Counted from the first letter of the stretch, positions 43,529 to 52,381 are shown. The stretch is 64,000 nt of DNA from Novosphingobium sp. SG751A (GCF_013149295.1 NZ_JABGCB010000006.1:62001-126000), one strand, 5' to 3'. The notes: generated by a model from the letters alone, not told the origin. Program-made: numbers and translations.

Positions 43529-45057
43529 TCGCCACAACCTCTCCTGACCGGCCCTTGGAGGGGGCGCAATTATGGCTGGTGGTGCTGGCCATTGCGCTGG
43601 GCAATTTTCTGGTGGTGCTCGACACCACCATCGCCAACGTCTCGGTGCCCACCATTGCCGGATCGCTGGGCGTTTCGGCCTCGCAGGGCAGTTGGGTCAT
43701 CACTTCCTATGCCGTGGCCGAGGCGATCACGGTGCCGCTGACCGGCTGGCTTTCGGCGCGGTTCGGGGCGCAGCGGGTGTTTCTCACCTGCTATCTGGCC
43801 TTTGCGGTGCTTTCCGCTCTTTGCGGCATGTCCACCTCGCTGGGCATGCTGGTGGCCTGCCGCGTGGCGCTGGGCCTGTGCGGGGGGCCGATCATGCCTC
43901 TGGCTCAGACCTTGATGCTGCGCCTTTTGCCGCCTGAAAAGCAGGTGCTGGGCACGGTGATCTGGGCGATGACCACGCTGATCGGGCCGATTGTCGGGCC
44001 GGTGCTGGGCGGAACCTTGTGCGATAATGTCGGCTGGCCCTCGATCTTCTTCATCGGCGCGCCGGTGGCGGCGGGCGGCGGCCTGATGCTGATGGCGCTG
44101 CTGCGCGGTCGGCGCGATGAAATCATCAAGGCTCCCATCGACAAGGTCGGGCTTGCTCTGCTGATCGTCTGGGTCGGTGCGCTTCAGATCCTGCTCGATG
44201 AAGGGCGCAACCATGACTGGTTCGCCTCGGTCGAAATTCAGGCCCTGGCGGTGATTGCCGCGATCGGCTTTGCCTGTTTCATGATCTGGGAACTGACCGA
44301 AAAGAACCCGATTGTTGACCTGCGCATCTTTCGCCATCGCGGCTTTACCGCCTCGGCGCTGACCTATTCGGTGGGCTTTGGCGCCTTCTTTGCCACGGTC
44401 GTCATCCTGCCTTTGTGGTTGCAGCAAAACCTTGGCTATACCGCCACCTGGGCGGGCTATGCCACCGGGGTGATGGGGGTGTTCGCCGTCCTTTCCGCGC
44501 CCATCGTCGGCCAATTGGCGGCCAAGATGGACCCGCGCAAGATCATCTTCACCGGCATCATGGGGCTGGCGGGCCTTGCGGCATGGCGCACGACCTTTAA
44601 CAGCGACGTCACCTTCTGGCAGGCGGCGATGCCGACCTTGCTGACCGGCCCTTTCATGGTGATGTTCTTCATCCCCACCATCGGCCTGGCCATGGCCAGC
44701 GTCGATCCGGGCGAGGAAGCCAATGCGGCGGGCGTGTCCAATTTCATGCGCACCGTGGCGGGGGCCTTTGCCACCTCGCTGGTCCAGACGGGATGGGAAA
44801 ACGAGGCCACCCGCGCGCAAAGCGCGATTGCAGGCGCCATGCCGCAGGGGCAGGCCACCATCGACGGCATGGTCGATGGCGGACAAAGCAACGAGGGCGC
44901 CATCGCCTCGCTGACCCAATTGGTTCAGGGGCAGAGTGTGATGGTGGCCACGGTGCATATATTCGCGATCATCGCGGTGTGTTTTGTGGTCGCCGCGTTG
45001 ATTGTCTGGCTGGTGCCAAAGCCCAAGGGGCCGATTGACACTGCCGCCGCGCATTAA
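43525..45057 (+). CDS. emrB: DHA2 MFS efflux transporter, EmrB type
   Basis: The protein has 510 residues and 14 predicted helices. Motifs: FLVVLDTTIANVSVPTIAGSLG (D-x-T-I-x-N-x-A/S-x-P), GWLSARFGAQRVFL and the motif C region GPIVGPVLGGTLCDNVGWPSIFFI. It pumps hydrophobic compounds through EmrA and the outer-membrane factor. In this context it may also expel toxic phenolic aglycones (inference). An intrinsic terminator follows at 45063. Confidence 0.93.
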   Translation: MIATTSPDRPLEGAQLWLVVLAIALGNFLVVLDTTIANVSVPTIAGSLGVSASQGSWVITSYAVAEAITVPLTGWLSARFGAQRVFLTCYLAFAVLSALCGMSTSLGMLVACRVALGLCGGPIMPLAQTLMLRLLPPEKQVLGTVIWAMTTLIGPIVGPVLGGTLCDNVGWPSIFFIGAPVAAGGGLMLMALLRGRRDEIIKAPIDKVGLALLIVWVGALQILLDEGRNHDWFASVEIQALAVIAAIGFACFMIWELTEKNPIVDLRIFRHRGFTASALTYSVGFGAFFATVVILPLWLQQNLGYTATWAGYATGVMGVFAVLSAPIVGQLAAKMDPRKIIFTGIMGLAGLAAWRTTFNSDVTFWQAAMPTLLTGPFMVMFFIPTIGLAMASVDPGEEANAAGVSNFMRTVAGAFATSLVQTGWENEATRAQSAIAGAMPQGQATIDGMVDGGQSNEGAIASLTQLVQGQSVMVATVHIFAIIAVCFVVAALIVWLVPKPKGPIDTAAAH

Positions 45058-45062
45058 TGCTT

Positions 45063-45091
45063 AAAGGGGTCGGAGATTTCCGGCCCCTTTT
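45063..45091 (+). terminator. Intrinsic terminator after emrB
   Basis: AAAGGGG-T-CGG, loop AGATTT, CCG-G-CCCC, then TTTT. It isolates the efflux operon from the riboswitch. Confidence 0.88.
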
Positions 45092-45136
45092 CAATTTGAC
45101 CTTTGCCGCCGCGCCCGATACCCACACGCCCAAGCG

Positions 45137-45294
45137 ACAGGTTCCCTGCGAGGGGATCAAAAGGGAACACGGGTTCAAGACCCGGGCTGCCCCTGCAACT
45201 GTGAGCGGATAGCCATCGGCCCGATGCCATTGAGGGGAACCCCCTTGAGAAGGCGGCCGAACCGGCATGGACCCGCAAGCCAGGAGACCTGCCT
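45137..45294 (+). ncRNA. Cobalamin riboswitch
   Basis: Conserved elements occur in order: CAGGTTCCCTGCGAGGGGA and AAAAGGGAA (P2/P3 region), CCCTGCAACTGTGAGCGGA, GATGCCATTG with GGGGAACCCCC, and the 3' B12 box AGCCAGGAGACCTGCC (45278-45293). It heads the eight-gene cobalamin operon and should lower expression when adenosylcobalamin is plentiful. The expression platform (45295-45485) has no clear intrinsic terminator, so control of translation initiation is likelier. Confidence 0.93.
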
Positions 45295-45485
45295 GACGCC
45301 GTCGTTTTTCGCTCCGACAGGGTGTGCGGCGCGGACGGGGTTTTCCTCGAGAGCGACATTGTGGCTCTGCCGGATGGGCTTTCGGGCGGGATGCTTATGC
45401 ATGTCGTTCTGGGCGCATCGGGCGGGGCGTGATCGTCTGGCCGAGGGAACATGAACATGCCCGAATTGATTGCGGATTTCCGGTA
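45295..45485 (+). promoter_or_regulatory. Riboswitch expression platform with short leader ORFs
   Basis: This 191-base leader lies between the aptamer and the first gene. One frame is open from the aptamer to TGA 45430 and includes an ATG at 45391 (MLMHVVLGASGGA). A second mini-ORF starts at ATG 45451/45457 after GAGGGA and stops at TAA 45484-45486, which overlaps the next start as TAATG. These could be leader peptides for translational coupling or simply chance. Confidence 0.35.
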
Positions 45486-45893
45486 ATGCTGCGCGTGGTG
45501 GATCATAGGCCCTGCGTGGTGGTCTGTTCAACATGCCGGGTTTCGGCCGACGCGCGCGAGGATGAGCAGGGGCGGCGCGGCGGTGCCTTGCTGGCCGATG
45601 CATTGCGTCAGGCGCAAGAGGATGATCCGGCCTTGGCCGGGGTCGGGGTGGAGGAAATGCCCTGCCTGTTTGCGTGCCAGCGGCACTGCGTGGTGCAGAT
45701 CCGCGCGCCGGGGCGGATCGGCTATGTGCTGGGCGATTTTGCGCCCGATGCCGATGCCGCCCGCGCGATCCTCGATTATGCCGCGCTCCACGCCGCCAGC
45801 GACCATGGACAGGTGCCCTATCGCCAATGGCCCGCAGGCGTGAAGGGCCATTTCATCACCCGCACCCCGCCCGAAGGATTTGTTGTCGCATGA
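45486..45893 (+). CDS. DUF1636 protein of cobalamin operon
   Basis: The protein has 135 residues. It contains VVVCSTCRV near the N-terminus and PCLFACQRHCVVQI in the middle, giving four or five conserved cysteines plus His that suggest a metal or Fe-S site (thioredoxin-like ferredoxin appearance). The family is found in cobalamin gene clusters; its role, perhaps in cobalt handling, is not established. It starts within the TAATG overlap with a leader mini-ORF, and its TGA overlaps the cobT start (ATGA). Start choice is uncertain because no strong ribosome-binding site precedes 45486. Confidence 0.78.
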   Translation: MLRVVDHRPCVVVCSTCRVSADAREDEQGRRGGALLADALRQAQEDDPALAGVGVEEMPCLFACQRHCVVQIRAPGRIGYVLGDFAPDADAARAILDYAALHAASDHGQVPYRQWPAGVKGHFITRTPPEGFVVA

Positions 45894-46906
45894 GCCTGTT
45901 TGCAACCCGCGCGGATTTCCTCGCCGCTCTTTCATCCATGCCCGCCGCCGATGCCGGGGCGATTGCCGCCGCCGCCGCGCGGCAGGCGCAATTGACCAAA
46001 CCCGCCGGATCGCTGGGCCGTCTGGAGGAGATCGCCCTTTTCATGGCCGGGTGGAGCGGGCGTGAAATCCCCGCGCTTGACCATCTTCAGGGCATCGTCT
46101 TTGCAGGCAACCACGGCGTGGCGGCACGCGGCGTCAGTGCCTATCCGCCCGAGGTGACCGCCCAGATGGTGGGTAATTTCCATCAGGGCGGCGCGGCGAT
46201 CAACGCTCTGGCGCGGGCCTGCGGAGCGCATCTGACGATTGTTCCGATAGACCTGCATCGCCCGACGCAGGACATTTCGCAGGCCCCGGCCATGAGCGAG
46301 GATGAATGCCTTGCCGCCCTGAACGCGGGGGCAGGCGCGGTCGATCCACGCGCCGATCTGCTGTTCGTGGGCGAGATGGGGATCGGCAACACCACGCCCG
46401 CCGCCGCGCTTTGCGCGCAGGCATTTGGCGGGGGCGGGGCGGATTGGGCCGGGCGGGGCACGGGGCTTGATGCGCCGGGCGTGGCTCGCAAAGTTGCGGT
46501 GGTGGATGAGGCTCTGGCGCTGCATAGCGCCGACATCCGCGATCCGTTCGAGGCATTGCGCCGCCTGGGCGGGCGTGAGATCGCGGCCATGGCGGGGGCC
46601 ATTCTGGCGGCGCGGGGAATGCGGATCCCGGTGCTGCTCGATGGCTTCATCGCCTGCGCCTCGCTGGCTCCCATCGCGGCGGCTGTGCCGGAGATCACCG
46701 CGCATTGCATGGCCGCCCATTGTTCGGCCGAAGGGGGCCATGCCCGCCTGCTGGCCTGTCTTGGCCTCGATCCGCTGCTGCATCTGGGCATGCGTCTGGG
46801 CGAGGGCAGCGGGGCGGCGGTGGCTGCGCAACTGGTACGCTCGGCCCTTGCCGCCCATGGCGAAATGGCCACCTTTGCGCAGGCCGAAGTGGCTGAGGCC
46901 CTGTGA
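45890..46906 (+). CDS. cobT: Nicotinate-nucleotide--dimethylbenzimidazole phosphoribosyltransferase
   Basis: The protein has 338 residues, starting in the ATGA overlap. It activates the lower ligand by transferring phosphoribose from nicotinate mononucleotide to dimethylbenzimidazole, giving alpha-ribazole phosphate. Signature blocks: TKPAGSLGRLEEIALFMAGW, FAGNHGVAARGVSAYPPEVTAQMV, GEMGIGNTTPAAAL and the C-terminal catalytic-base motif RLGEGSGAA. Cytosolic. Length is typical. Confidence 0.95.
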   Translation: MSLFATRADFLAALSSMPAADAGAIAAAAARQAQLTKPAGSLGRLEEIALFMAGWSGREIPALDHLQGIVFAGNHGVAARGVSAYPPEVTAQMVGNFHQGGAAINALARACGAHLTIVPIDLHRPTQDISQAPAMSEDECLAALNAGAGAVDPRADLLFVGEMGIGNTTPAAALCAQAFGGGGADWAGRGTGLDAPGVARKVAVVDEALALHSADIRDPFEALRRLGGREIAAMAGAILAARGMRIPVLLDGFIACASLAPIAAAVPEITAHCMAAHCSAEGGHARLLACLGLDPLLHLGMRLGEGSGAAVAAQLVRSALAAHGEMATFAQAEVAEAL

Positions 46907-47469
46907 AGAATGGGGTGAAGGCGCTGACGCTCCACCTGATCCGCCATGGCGCGGTGGAGGGGGCGGGGCGCCTCAATGGCCATAAAGATGTGGCGCCAAC
47001 GACGGAGGGGATGATCGCCTGCCGGGCGCGGGCGCATGGATTGTCGGCGGCCCATGTCATCGCCTCGGACCTGTCGCGCGCGCGGATGGCGGGCGAGGGC
47101 ATTGCGCAGGATCTGGGCCTGCCCCTCCGGCTCGACAAGCGCTGGCGCGAGCTGAATTTCGGCGCGTGGGAAGGCCGCGATCCGCGCGAACTGGGCGGGG
47201 CCATCGCGCCATTCTGGGATGACCCGCAGGCCAATCCGCCACCCGGCGGTGAAAGCTGGGGCGATATGCAGGGGCGCGTGGCACAGGCCCTGCTGGCCAT
47301 TGAGGAGGACGCACTGGTCATCACCCATGGCGGGCCGATGCGGGCGGCGCTGGGCCTGCTGCTGGGCCTGACCTATCGCCAGACCTGGGCCTTTCACCTG
47401 CCCTATGCCGCGCGGATCAGCCTGCGCCTGTGGGGCGATGGGGCGCAGGTGACGGAACTGACCGCATGA
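46903..47469 (+). CDS. cobC: Histidine phosphatase (alpha-ribazole phosphatase type), GTG start
   Basis: The protein has 188 residues. GTG 46903 overlaps the cobT stop (GTGA); no ATG is available nearby in frame. The phosphoglycerate-mutase-like fold shows the phosphohistidine motif LIRHGAVEG, ELNFGAWEG and the second His in VITHGGPMRA. It dephosphorylates alpha-ribazole phosphate or the adenosylcobalamin phosphate product. It is coupled to cobS by an ATGA overlap. Confidence 0.88.
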   Translation: MKNGVKALTLHLIRHGAVEGAGRLNGHKDVAPTTEGMIACRARAHGLSAAHVIASDLSRARMAGEGIAQDLGLPLRLDKRWRELNFGAWEGRDPRELGGAIAPFWDDPQANPPPGGESWGDMQGRVAQALLAIEEDALVITHGGPMRAALGLLLGLTYRQTWAFHLPYAARISLRLWGDGAQVTELTA

Positions 47470-48167
47470 AACATCTGATCCTCGCGCTGCAATTCATGAC
47501 GCGTCTGCCGCTGCCCGCGGTGGAGGCGGATCGGGCGGATTATGCCAAAGCGATGCGCTGGTTTCCTGCTGCCGGGCTGGTGGTGGGAGGGGGCGTGGCA
47601 GGCGCAATCTGGGCGTTGGGGCGGGTCGATCCGTGGCTGGGCGCGCTGGGCGGGCTGGCGGCTTGGGTGGGGATGACAGGCGCGCTCCATCTCGACGGGC
47701 TGGGCGATATGGCCGATGCGGCGGGCGCGGCGCATAAGGACCCTGCGCGCATTAAGGCCGTCTTGTCCGACCCCCATATCGGCAGTTTCGGCGTGGTGGC
47801 CATCGTCATGCAATTGCTGGCCAAGCTGGTGCTGCTCCATAATGCGGGCGATGCGCTCTGGCTGGTGCCGATCGCCACGGCGGCGCGGATCGGGCCTTTG
47901 GTCTGGACGCTGATCCTGCCTCCGCTGCATGACGGGCTGGGCACGCTGTTTCGCGATGGCGTGGGCTGGCGGCATGTGGGGGTTTGGGGCGGCGTTTTGG
48001 CTTTGGCCTTGCCCTTTGCGCCTTGGCTGGCCTTGGGGGCTCCGGCCATCGCGCTTTGGGCGCTGTGGATCAGGCGGCGGATCGGCGGCATTTCGGGCGA
48101 TGGGCACGGCGCGGGGATCGAGCTGGTCGAAACCGCGCTGTTGCTCGCCATGGTCTGCGCGCGATGA
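47466..48167 (+). CDS. cobS: Adenosylcobinamide-GDP ribazoletransferase (cobalamin synthase)
   Basis: The protein has 233 residues and is polytopic. It joins alpha-ribazole (phosphate) to adenosylcobinamide-GDP in the inner membrane. Typical blocks are ALQFMTRLPLP at the start, GALHLDGLGDMADA (acidic metal-binding segment), AVLSDPHIGSFGVVA and the late GGISGDGHGAGIELVE. Starts ATGA with cobC, ends ATGA with the next gene. Confidence 0.94.
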   Translation: MKHLILALQFMTRLPLPAVEADRADYAKAMRWFPAAGLVVGGGVAGAIWALGRVDPWLGALGGLAAWVGMTGALHLDGLGDMADAAGAAHKDPARIKAVLSDPHIGSFGVVAIVMQLLAKLVLLHNAGDALWLVPIATAARIGPLVWTLILPPLHDGLGTLFRDGVGWRHVGVWGGVLALALPFAPWLALGAPAIALWALWIRRRIGGISGDGHGAGIELVETALLLAMVCAR

Positions 48168-49117
48168 GCGGCGGCTTTACCTATCACGGCGGCGCTCTGG
48201 CGGCGGCGGCGCGGCATTTCGGCGGCCAAGATTGGCTCGACCTGTCCACCGGGATCAACCCCACGCCATGGCCCGGCGTCATCGAGGCCGACTGGCAACG
48301 CCTGCCCGAACGAGAGGCGCTGGTCGCGCTGGAGGCGGCGGCGGCGGCGCATTTTGGCGTTTCGCCCGAATATTGCTGCGCCGTGCCGGGCAGCGAGATG
48401 GCGCTGCGAGTGATCGGGCAATGGTTGGGGCGGGGGGCCTATCGCTGGCCCTCCTATCGCACCCATGCGGCAGCCTTTCCCGATGGCGCGGCGGGTGATG
48501 GGCCGGGCAGCACGCGGGCTTTTTTGCTGGCCAATCCGAACAATCCCGATGGGCGGATCACCCCGGCGCGGGATTTGCAGGTATGGCATGATGATCTGGC
48601 CGCGCGCGATGGCTGGCTGGTAGTGGACGAGGCCTTTGCCGATGCCACGCCTGAAGTCTCGCTGGCGGGGCGGGTTGGCGAGTGGCCCCGGCTGATCGTG
48701 CTGCGATCCTTTGGCAAATTCTTTGGCCTTGCCGGTCTGCGCCTCGGCTTTGTGTTGGGGCCGGAGCCGGTGATGGCGATGCTGCGCGGTATTCTGGGCG
48801 ACTGGCCGCTGGGGGCGGGGGCCTTGGCGGCGGGCCATGCGGCCTATCGCGATGGGCCGTGGATCGCACAGGCGCGGCGCGATCTGGCGGCGCGCGCGGG
48901 GCGGATGGACGATCTGCTGGCGTCTCATGGTTTCAAGGTTCTGGGCGAATGTCCGCATTTTCGTCTGATCGAAGGGGTGGATAGCCTGTTTGGCCGACTG
49001 GCCCGGCATCGCATTTTGACCCGTCCGTTTGATTATGATCCGCGCTGGCTGCGTCTGGGCATTCCGGCGGCGCAGGAGGATTGGTTGAGGCTGGATAGGG
49101 CGTTGGGCAATGGCTGA
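48164..49117 (+). CDS. cobC/cobD: Threonine-phosphate decarboxylase (PLP)
   Basis: The protein has 317 residues. A class I/II aminotransferase fold shows LDLSTGINPTPWPG (typical of L-threonine-O-3-phosphate decarboxylases), LANPNNPDGR, VVDEAFAD and the PLP lysine in RSFGKFFGLAGLRLG. It makes (R)-1-amino-2-propanol phosphate, the linker for the nucleotide loop. Naming differs between systems (cobD in Salmonella, cobC in Pseudomonas denitrificans). Overlaps cobS by ATGA and the next gene by 8 bases. Confidence 0.92.
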   Translation: MSGGFTYHGGALAAAARHFGGQDWLDLSTGINPTPWPGVIEADWQRLPEREALVALEAAAAAHFGVSPEYCCAVPGSEMALRVIGQWLGRGAYRWPSYRTHAAAFPDGAAGDGPGSTRAFLLANPNNPDGRITPARDLQVWHDDLAARDGWLVVDEAFADATPEVSLAGRVGEWPRLIVLRSFGKFFGLAGLRLGFVLGPEPVMAMLRGILGDWPLGAGALAAGHAAYRDGPWIAQARRDLAARAGRMDDLLASHGFKVLGECPHFRLIEGVDSLFGRLARHRILTRPFDYDPRWLRLGIPAAQEDWLRLDRALGNG

Positions 49118-50030
49118 TCCTGTAGCCTTGGCGGCGATGGCGCTGGAGGCGGCGCTGGGCTGGCCGGGATGGCTCTATCGTCGGGTGGGCCATCCGGTGG
49201 GCCTGTTTGCGCGGATCATCAACGCGGCGCAGCATATCGGCAATCGCGGCGGCGCGGCGGCGCGGCGCGTGGCAGGCGTGGCCACGGTGGTGCTGTTGCT
49301 GATCGTAGCGGGGGGCGGGGCGTGGGTGCTGCAATATGCGGCCCTGTCACTGGGCCCGGCCGGATGGGTGCTGGTGGCGGTTATGGCATGGCCTGCGCTG
49401 GCGATGCGCAGTCTGGACGATCATGTCCGCGCGGTCTGGCGGGCTTTGCGGATGGGCGATCCGGCGGCGGCGCGGCGCGCGGTGGGGATGATCGTCGGGC
49501 GCGATACGGAGGCGTTGGACGAAGATGGCGTGGCACGCGCCGCCATCGAAAGTCTGGCCGAAAGCCTTTGCGATGGTGTGCTGGCCCCGCTGTTCTGGTT
49601 GCTGGTGCTGGGCCTGCCGGGGGCATGGGCCTATAAGGCCTTGAATACGGCGGACAGTCTGATCGGCCACCCGGAGCCGGACCTGCGCGATTTCGGCTGG
49701 GCGGCGGCGCGGGCGGACGATCTGGCCAATCTGATCCCGGCGCGATTGTCCGGGGTGGCGCTATGTCTGATGGGCGGCGGATGGCGGATTATGCTGCGCG
49801 ATTGCCGACGGCACGCCTCGCCCAATGCGGGGTGGCCCGAGGCGGCGATGGCGGGGGCGCTGGGCGTGCGTCTGGCCGGGCCGATCAGCTATGATGGCAT
49901 CTTGCGCGACAAGGCGTGGATCGGCGATGGACCGCCTGCGCGCTGGGCGGATCTGGGGCGGGCGTTGGCGATTTATCGGCGGGCTTGCGTGATGGTGTTT
50001 GTGGTCGTGGGGGCAATATGGCTGCGATAA
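49110..50030 (+). CDS. cbiB: Adenosylcobinamide-phosphate synthase (CbiB/CobD type)
   Basis: The protein has 306 residues with several membrane helices. It attaches aminopropanol phosphate to adenosylcobyric acid. Family blocks: WLYRRVGHPVGLFARI at the start, VGMIVGRDTEALDEDGVARAAIESLAESLCDGVLAPLF, YKALNTADSLIGH, DDLANLIPARLSG and a GPISYDGIL-like end. Overlaps the decarboxylase gene by 8 and cobQ by 13 bases. Confidence 0.94.
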   Translation: MADPVALAAMALEAALGWPGWLYRRVGHPVGLFARIINAAQHIGNRGGAAARRVAGVATVVLLLIVAGGGAWVLQYAALSLGPAGWVLVAVMAWPALAMRSLDDHVRAVWRALRMGDPAAARRAVGMIVGRDTEALDEDGVARAAIESLAESLCDGVLAPLFWLLVLGLPGAWAYKALNTADSLIGHPEPDLRDFGWAAARADDLANLIPARLSGVALCLMGGGWRIMLRDCRRHASPNAGWPEAAMAGALGVRLAGPISYDGILRDKAWIGDGPPARWADLGRALAIYRRACVMVFVVVGAIWLR

Positions 50031-51481
50031 TGTTGCAAGGCACAGGTTCGGATGTCGGCAAATCGGTGCTGGTGGCCGGGATCTGCCGGGCGCTGAGCAA
50101 TCGGGGCCTGCGCGTCATGCCTTTCAAGCCGCAGAATATGTCGAACAATGCCGCGGTCACCGTCGATGGCGGCGAGATCGGACGGGCGCAGGCGCTGCAG
50201 GCCTTGGCCGCGCGGGTGCCTTTGCATACCGATATGAACCCGGTTTTGCTGAAACCTCAGGCCGACCGCACATCGCAACTGGTGGTGCATGGGCGGGTGC
50301 GCGGCACGCTGGGATCGGGCAATTTTCGCGAGGGGCGACGGGGGCTGCTGCCTGAAGTGCTGGAGAGTTTTGCGCGGTTAAAGGGCCAATGCGATATCGT
50401 TGTGGTCGAGGGCGCGGGATCGCCCGCCGAAATCAACCTGCGCGAGGGCGATATTGCCAATATGGGCTTTGCCCGTGCGGCGGGCGTGCCGGTGGTGCTG
50501 GTGGGCGATATTGACCGGGGCGGAGTGATCGCCTCGGTGGTGGGGACGCGGGCGGTGATTGCGGCGGAGGATGCCGCGATCATCTATGGCTTTATCATCA
50601 ACAAGTTTCGCGGCGATCCGGCTTTGTTTACTGATGGTTATGCCGCGATCGAACAGCTTTCGGGATGGCGCGGTTTTGGGCTGGTGCCGTGGCTGGCCGA
50701 TGTGTTGCGCCTGCCCAGCGAGGATGCGGTGGTGCTGGAAAAGGGGCGGCGGGTGACGGGCGACCGGCTGATCGTGGCCTGTCCGATCCTGCCGCGCATC
50801 GCCAATTTCGACGATCTCGATCCGTTCAAGATGGAGAGCGGCGTCGAGGTGGTGATGATCCCGCCCGGCACGCCGATCCCGGCGGAGGCCGGGCTGATCG
50901 TACTGCCCGGATCGAAGGCGACTTTGGCCGATCTGGCGGCGATCCGGGCGCAGGGGTGGGATATTGATATTCTGGCCCATCATCGGCGCGGCGGCGCGGT
51001 TCTGGGGATTTGCGGCGGTTATCAGATGCTGGGGCGCAGCATTGCCGATCCTTTGGGCATCGAGGGCGCGCCCGGCGAGGCGGCGGGGCTGGGGCTGCTC
51101 GATGTGACCACGGTGCTGGGTGAGAGCAAGATGCTGCGCGAGGTGCGGGGCGAGGCGCTGGGTGCGGGTTTTGCCGGATATGAGATGCATATGGGCCAGA
51201 CCAGCGGCGCGGCGCGGAGCTTTGCCCGGTTTGATGATGGGCAGCAGGATGGCGCAATCAGCGCGGATGGGCGGGTGATGGGCACCTATTGCCACGGACT
51301 GTTCGGCTCGACCGATTTGCGCGGCGCTTTGCTGGCGCGGCTGGGGGGGGTATCGGATGGGAGCGATTATGCCGCCGGGGTCGATGCGGCGCTGGATGCC
51401 GTGGCCGCCGCGTTGGAGGAGCATCTGGATATGGACGGGCTGATCGCTTTGGCCGGGATGCGGATGGATGGGGCGGCATGA
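50018..51481 (+). CDS. cobQ: Cobyric acid synthase
   Basis: The protein has 487 residues from the ATG at 50018; the open frame upstream is inside cbiB. It amidates four side chains of the corrin using glutamine and ATP. The N-terminal dethiobiotin-synthetase-like domain has the P-loop GTGSDVGKS and MPFKPQNMSNNAAVT; the C-terminal class I glutaminase has the nucleophile Cys in GICGGYQMLG and the His in GTYCHGLFG. Overlaps cobU by ATGA. Confidence 0.95.
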   Translation: MAAIMLQGTGSDVGKSVLVAGICRALSNRGLRVMPFKPQNMSNNAAVTVDGGEIGRAQALQALAARVPLHTDMNPVLLKPQADRTSQLVVHGRVRGTLGSGNFREGRRGLLPEVLESFARLKGQCDIVVVEGAGSPAEINLREGDIANMGFARAAGVPVVLVGDIDRGGVIASVVGTRAVIAAEDAAIIYGFIINKFRGDPALFTDGYAAIEQLSGWRGFGLVPWLADVLRLPSEDAVVLEKGRRVTGDRLIVACPILPRIANFDDLDPFKMESGVEVVMIPPGTPIPAEAGLIVLPGSKATLADLAAIRAQGWDIDILAHHRRGGAVLGICGGYQMLGRSIADPLGIEGAPGEAAGLGLLDVTTVLGESKMLREVRGEALGAGFAGYEMHMGQTSGAARSFARFDDGQQDGAISADGRVMGTYCHGLFGSTDLRGALLARLGGVSDGSDYAAGVDAALDAVAAALEEHLDMDGLIALAGMRMDGAA

Positions 51482-51987
51482 AATCGCTGCTGATCCTTGG
51501 CGGGGCGCGGTCGGGCAAGAGCCGCTATGGGCAGGCGCGGATTGAAAGCATGGCGGGGCCGCTGACCTATATCGCCACTGCGCAGGCGTTTGACGAGGAA
51601 ATGGCCGAGCGCATCGCCCACCACCGCGTCGACCGGGGGCGGCGATGGCGCACGGTTGAGGCGCCGCTCGATCTGCCCGAGGCGATCGGGATGGTGCAGG
51701 AGGGGGCGGTGCTGGTCGATTGCCTGACGCTCTGGGTGTCGAACCTTATTCTGGCGGAGCGGGATTGCGATGCGGCGGGCGAGGCCTTGTGCGCGGCGGT
51801 GGCTGATTGCCGCGTGCCGATTGCGCTGATCGCCAATGAAGTGGGGCTGGGCATCGTGCCCGACAATGCGCTGGCGCGGCGATTTCGCGATGCGGCCGGA
51901 TGGCTCAATCAGCGTCTTGCTAAAACGGTGGATGAGGTCGTATTCGTTGCCGCCGGATTGCCGTTATTTCTCAAGTCTGAAGCATAA
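51478..51987 (+). CDS. cobU: Adenosylcobinamide kinase / phosphate guanylyltransferase
   Basis: The protein has 169 residues. P-loop LGGARSGKSRYGQ, the guanylylated-His region ERIAHHRVDRGRRW, CLTLWVSNL and ANEVGLGIVPDNALARRFRDAAG are all present. It phosphorylates cobinamide and adds GMP, preparing for CobS. It is the last gene of the riboswitch operon; corrin-ring genes are absent from the window, so this operon serves late assembly and salvage. Confidence 0.94.
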   Translation: MKSLLILGGARSGKSRYGQARIESMAGPLTYIATAQAFDEEMAERIAHHRVDRGRRWRTVEAPLDLPEAIGMVQEGAVLVDCLTLWVSNLILAERDCDAAGEALCAAVADCRVPIALIANEVGLGIVPDNALARRFRDAAGWLNQRLAKTVDEVVFVAAGLPLFLKSEA

Positions 51988-52266
51988 GTGGGTCAATATC
52001 GGCTTCTCCTTTGATGCTGATCGGTTCACCCAGCCCTCCGGGCGCTTGAAGTCGACCCTATTGGGCAGCGGCCACCCGGCAGCCATTCTGAGGGGGCCAC
52101 AGATCGGCTTCAAATTTGCCATCCATGTTTGCGCCTGAAGGTATGAGCAAAGCTGGGGTGGGCGTGATTGGGCCGGGTGCGTCCGTAATCGGTCCGTTCG
52201 TCAGGGCTGACCTCTCACAGTCTCCAATCAAAATTTCGCTGCCTGCCACGCTTCGAGTTGACTCGT
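51988..52266. other. Unassigned intergenic segment after cobU
   Basis: There is no recognisable gene here. A 45-codon ORF on the plus strand (ATG 52143, GVGVIGPGASVIGPF) and a 73-codon minus ORF (52279-52058) overlap each other and lack known motifs. No intrinsic terminator was found after cobU. It may be a remnant of an older gene or a dispersed intergenic repeat. Confidence 0.3.
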
Positions 52267-52298
52267 GTTTAGATAACAATTAAACGACGTTTAGATAA
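52267..52298. promoter_or_regulatory. Operator B: tandem GTTTAGATAA sites
   Basis: GTTTAGATAA occurs at 52267-52276 and 52289-52298, exactly 22 bases apart. The second copy forms the palindrome TAAAC-GAC-GTTTA with the bases before it. Close relatives occur at 60496-60518 and 60671-60699. It lies about 85 bases before the TBDR start codon. Confidence 0.65.
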
Positions 52299-52381
52299 GG
52301 CGTGGACCGGCCGATAGCACGGTACCCAAAAGCCTATGAGGAGCGCGCTCGAAAAATGAGCGGCAAAATGGGAGGAGCGAT

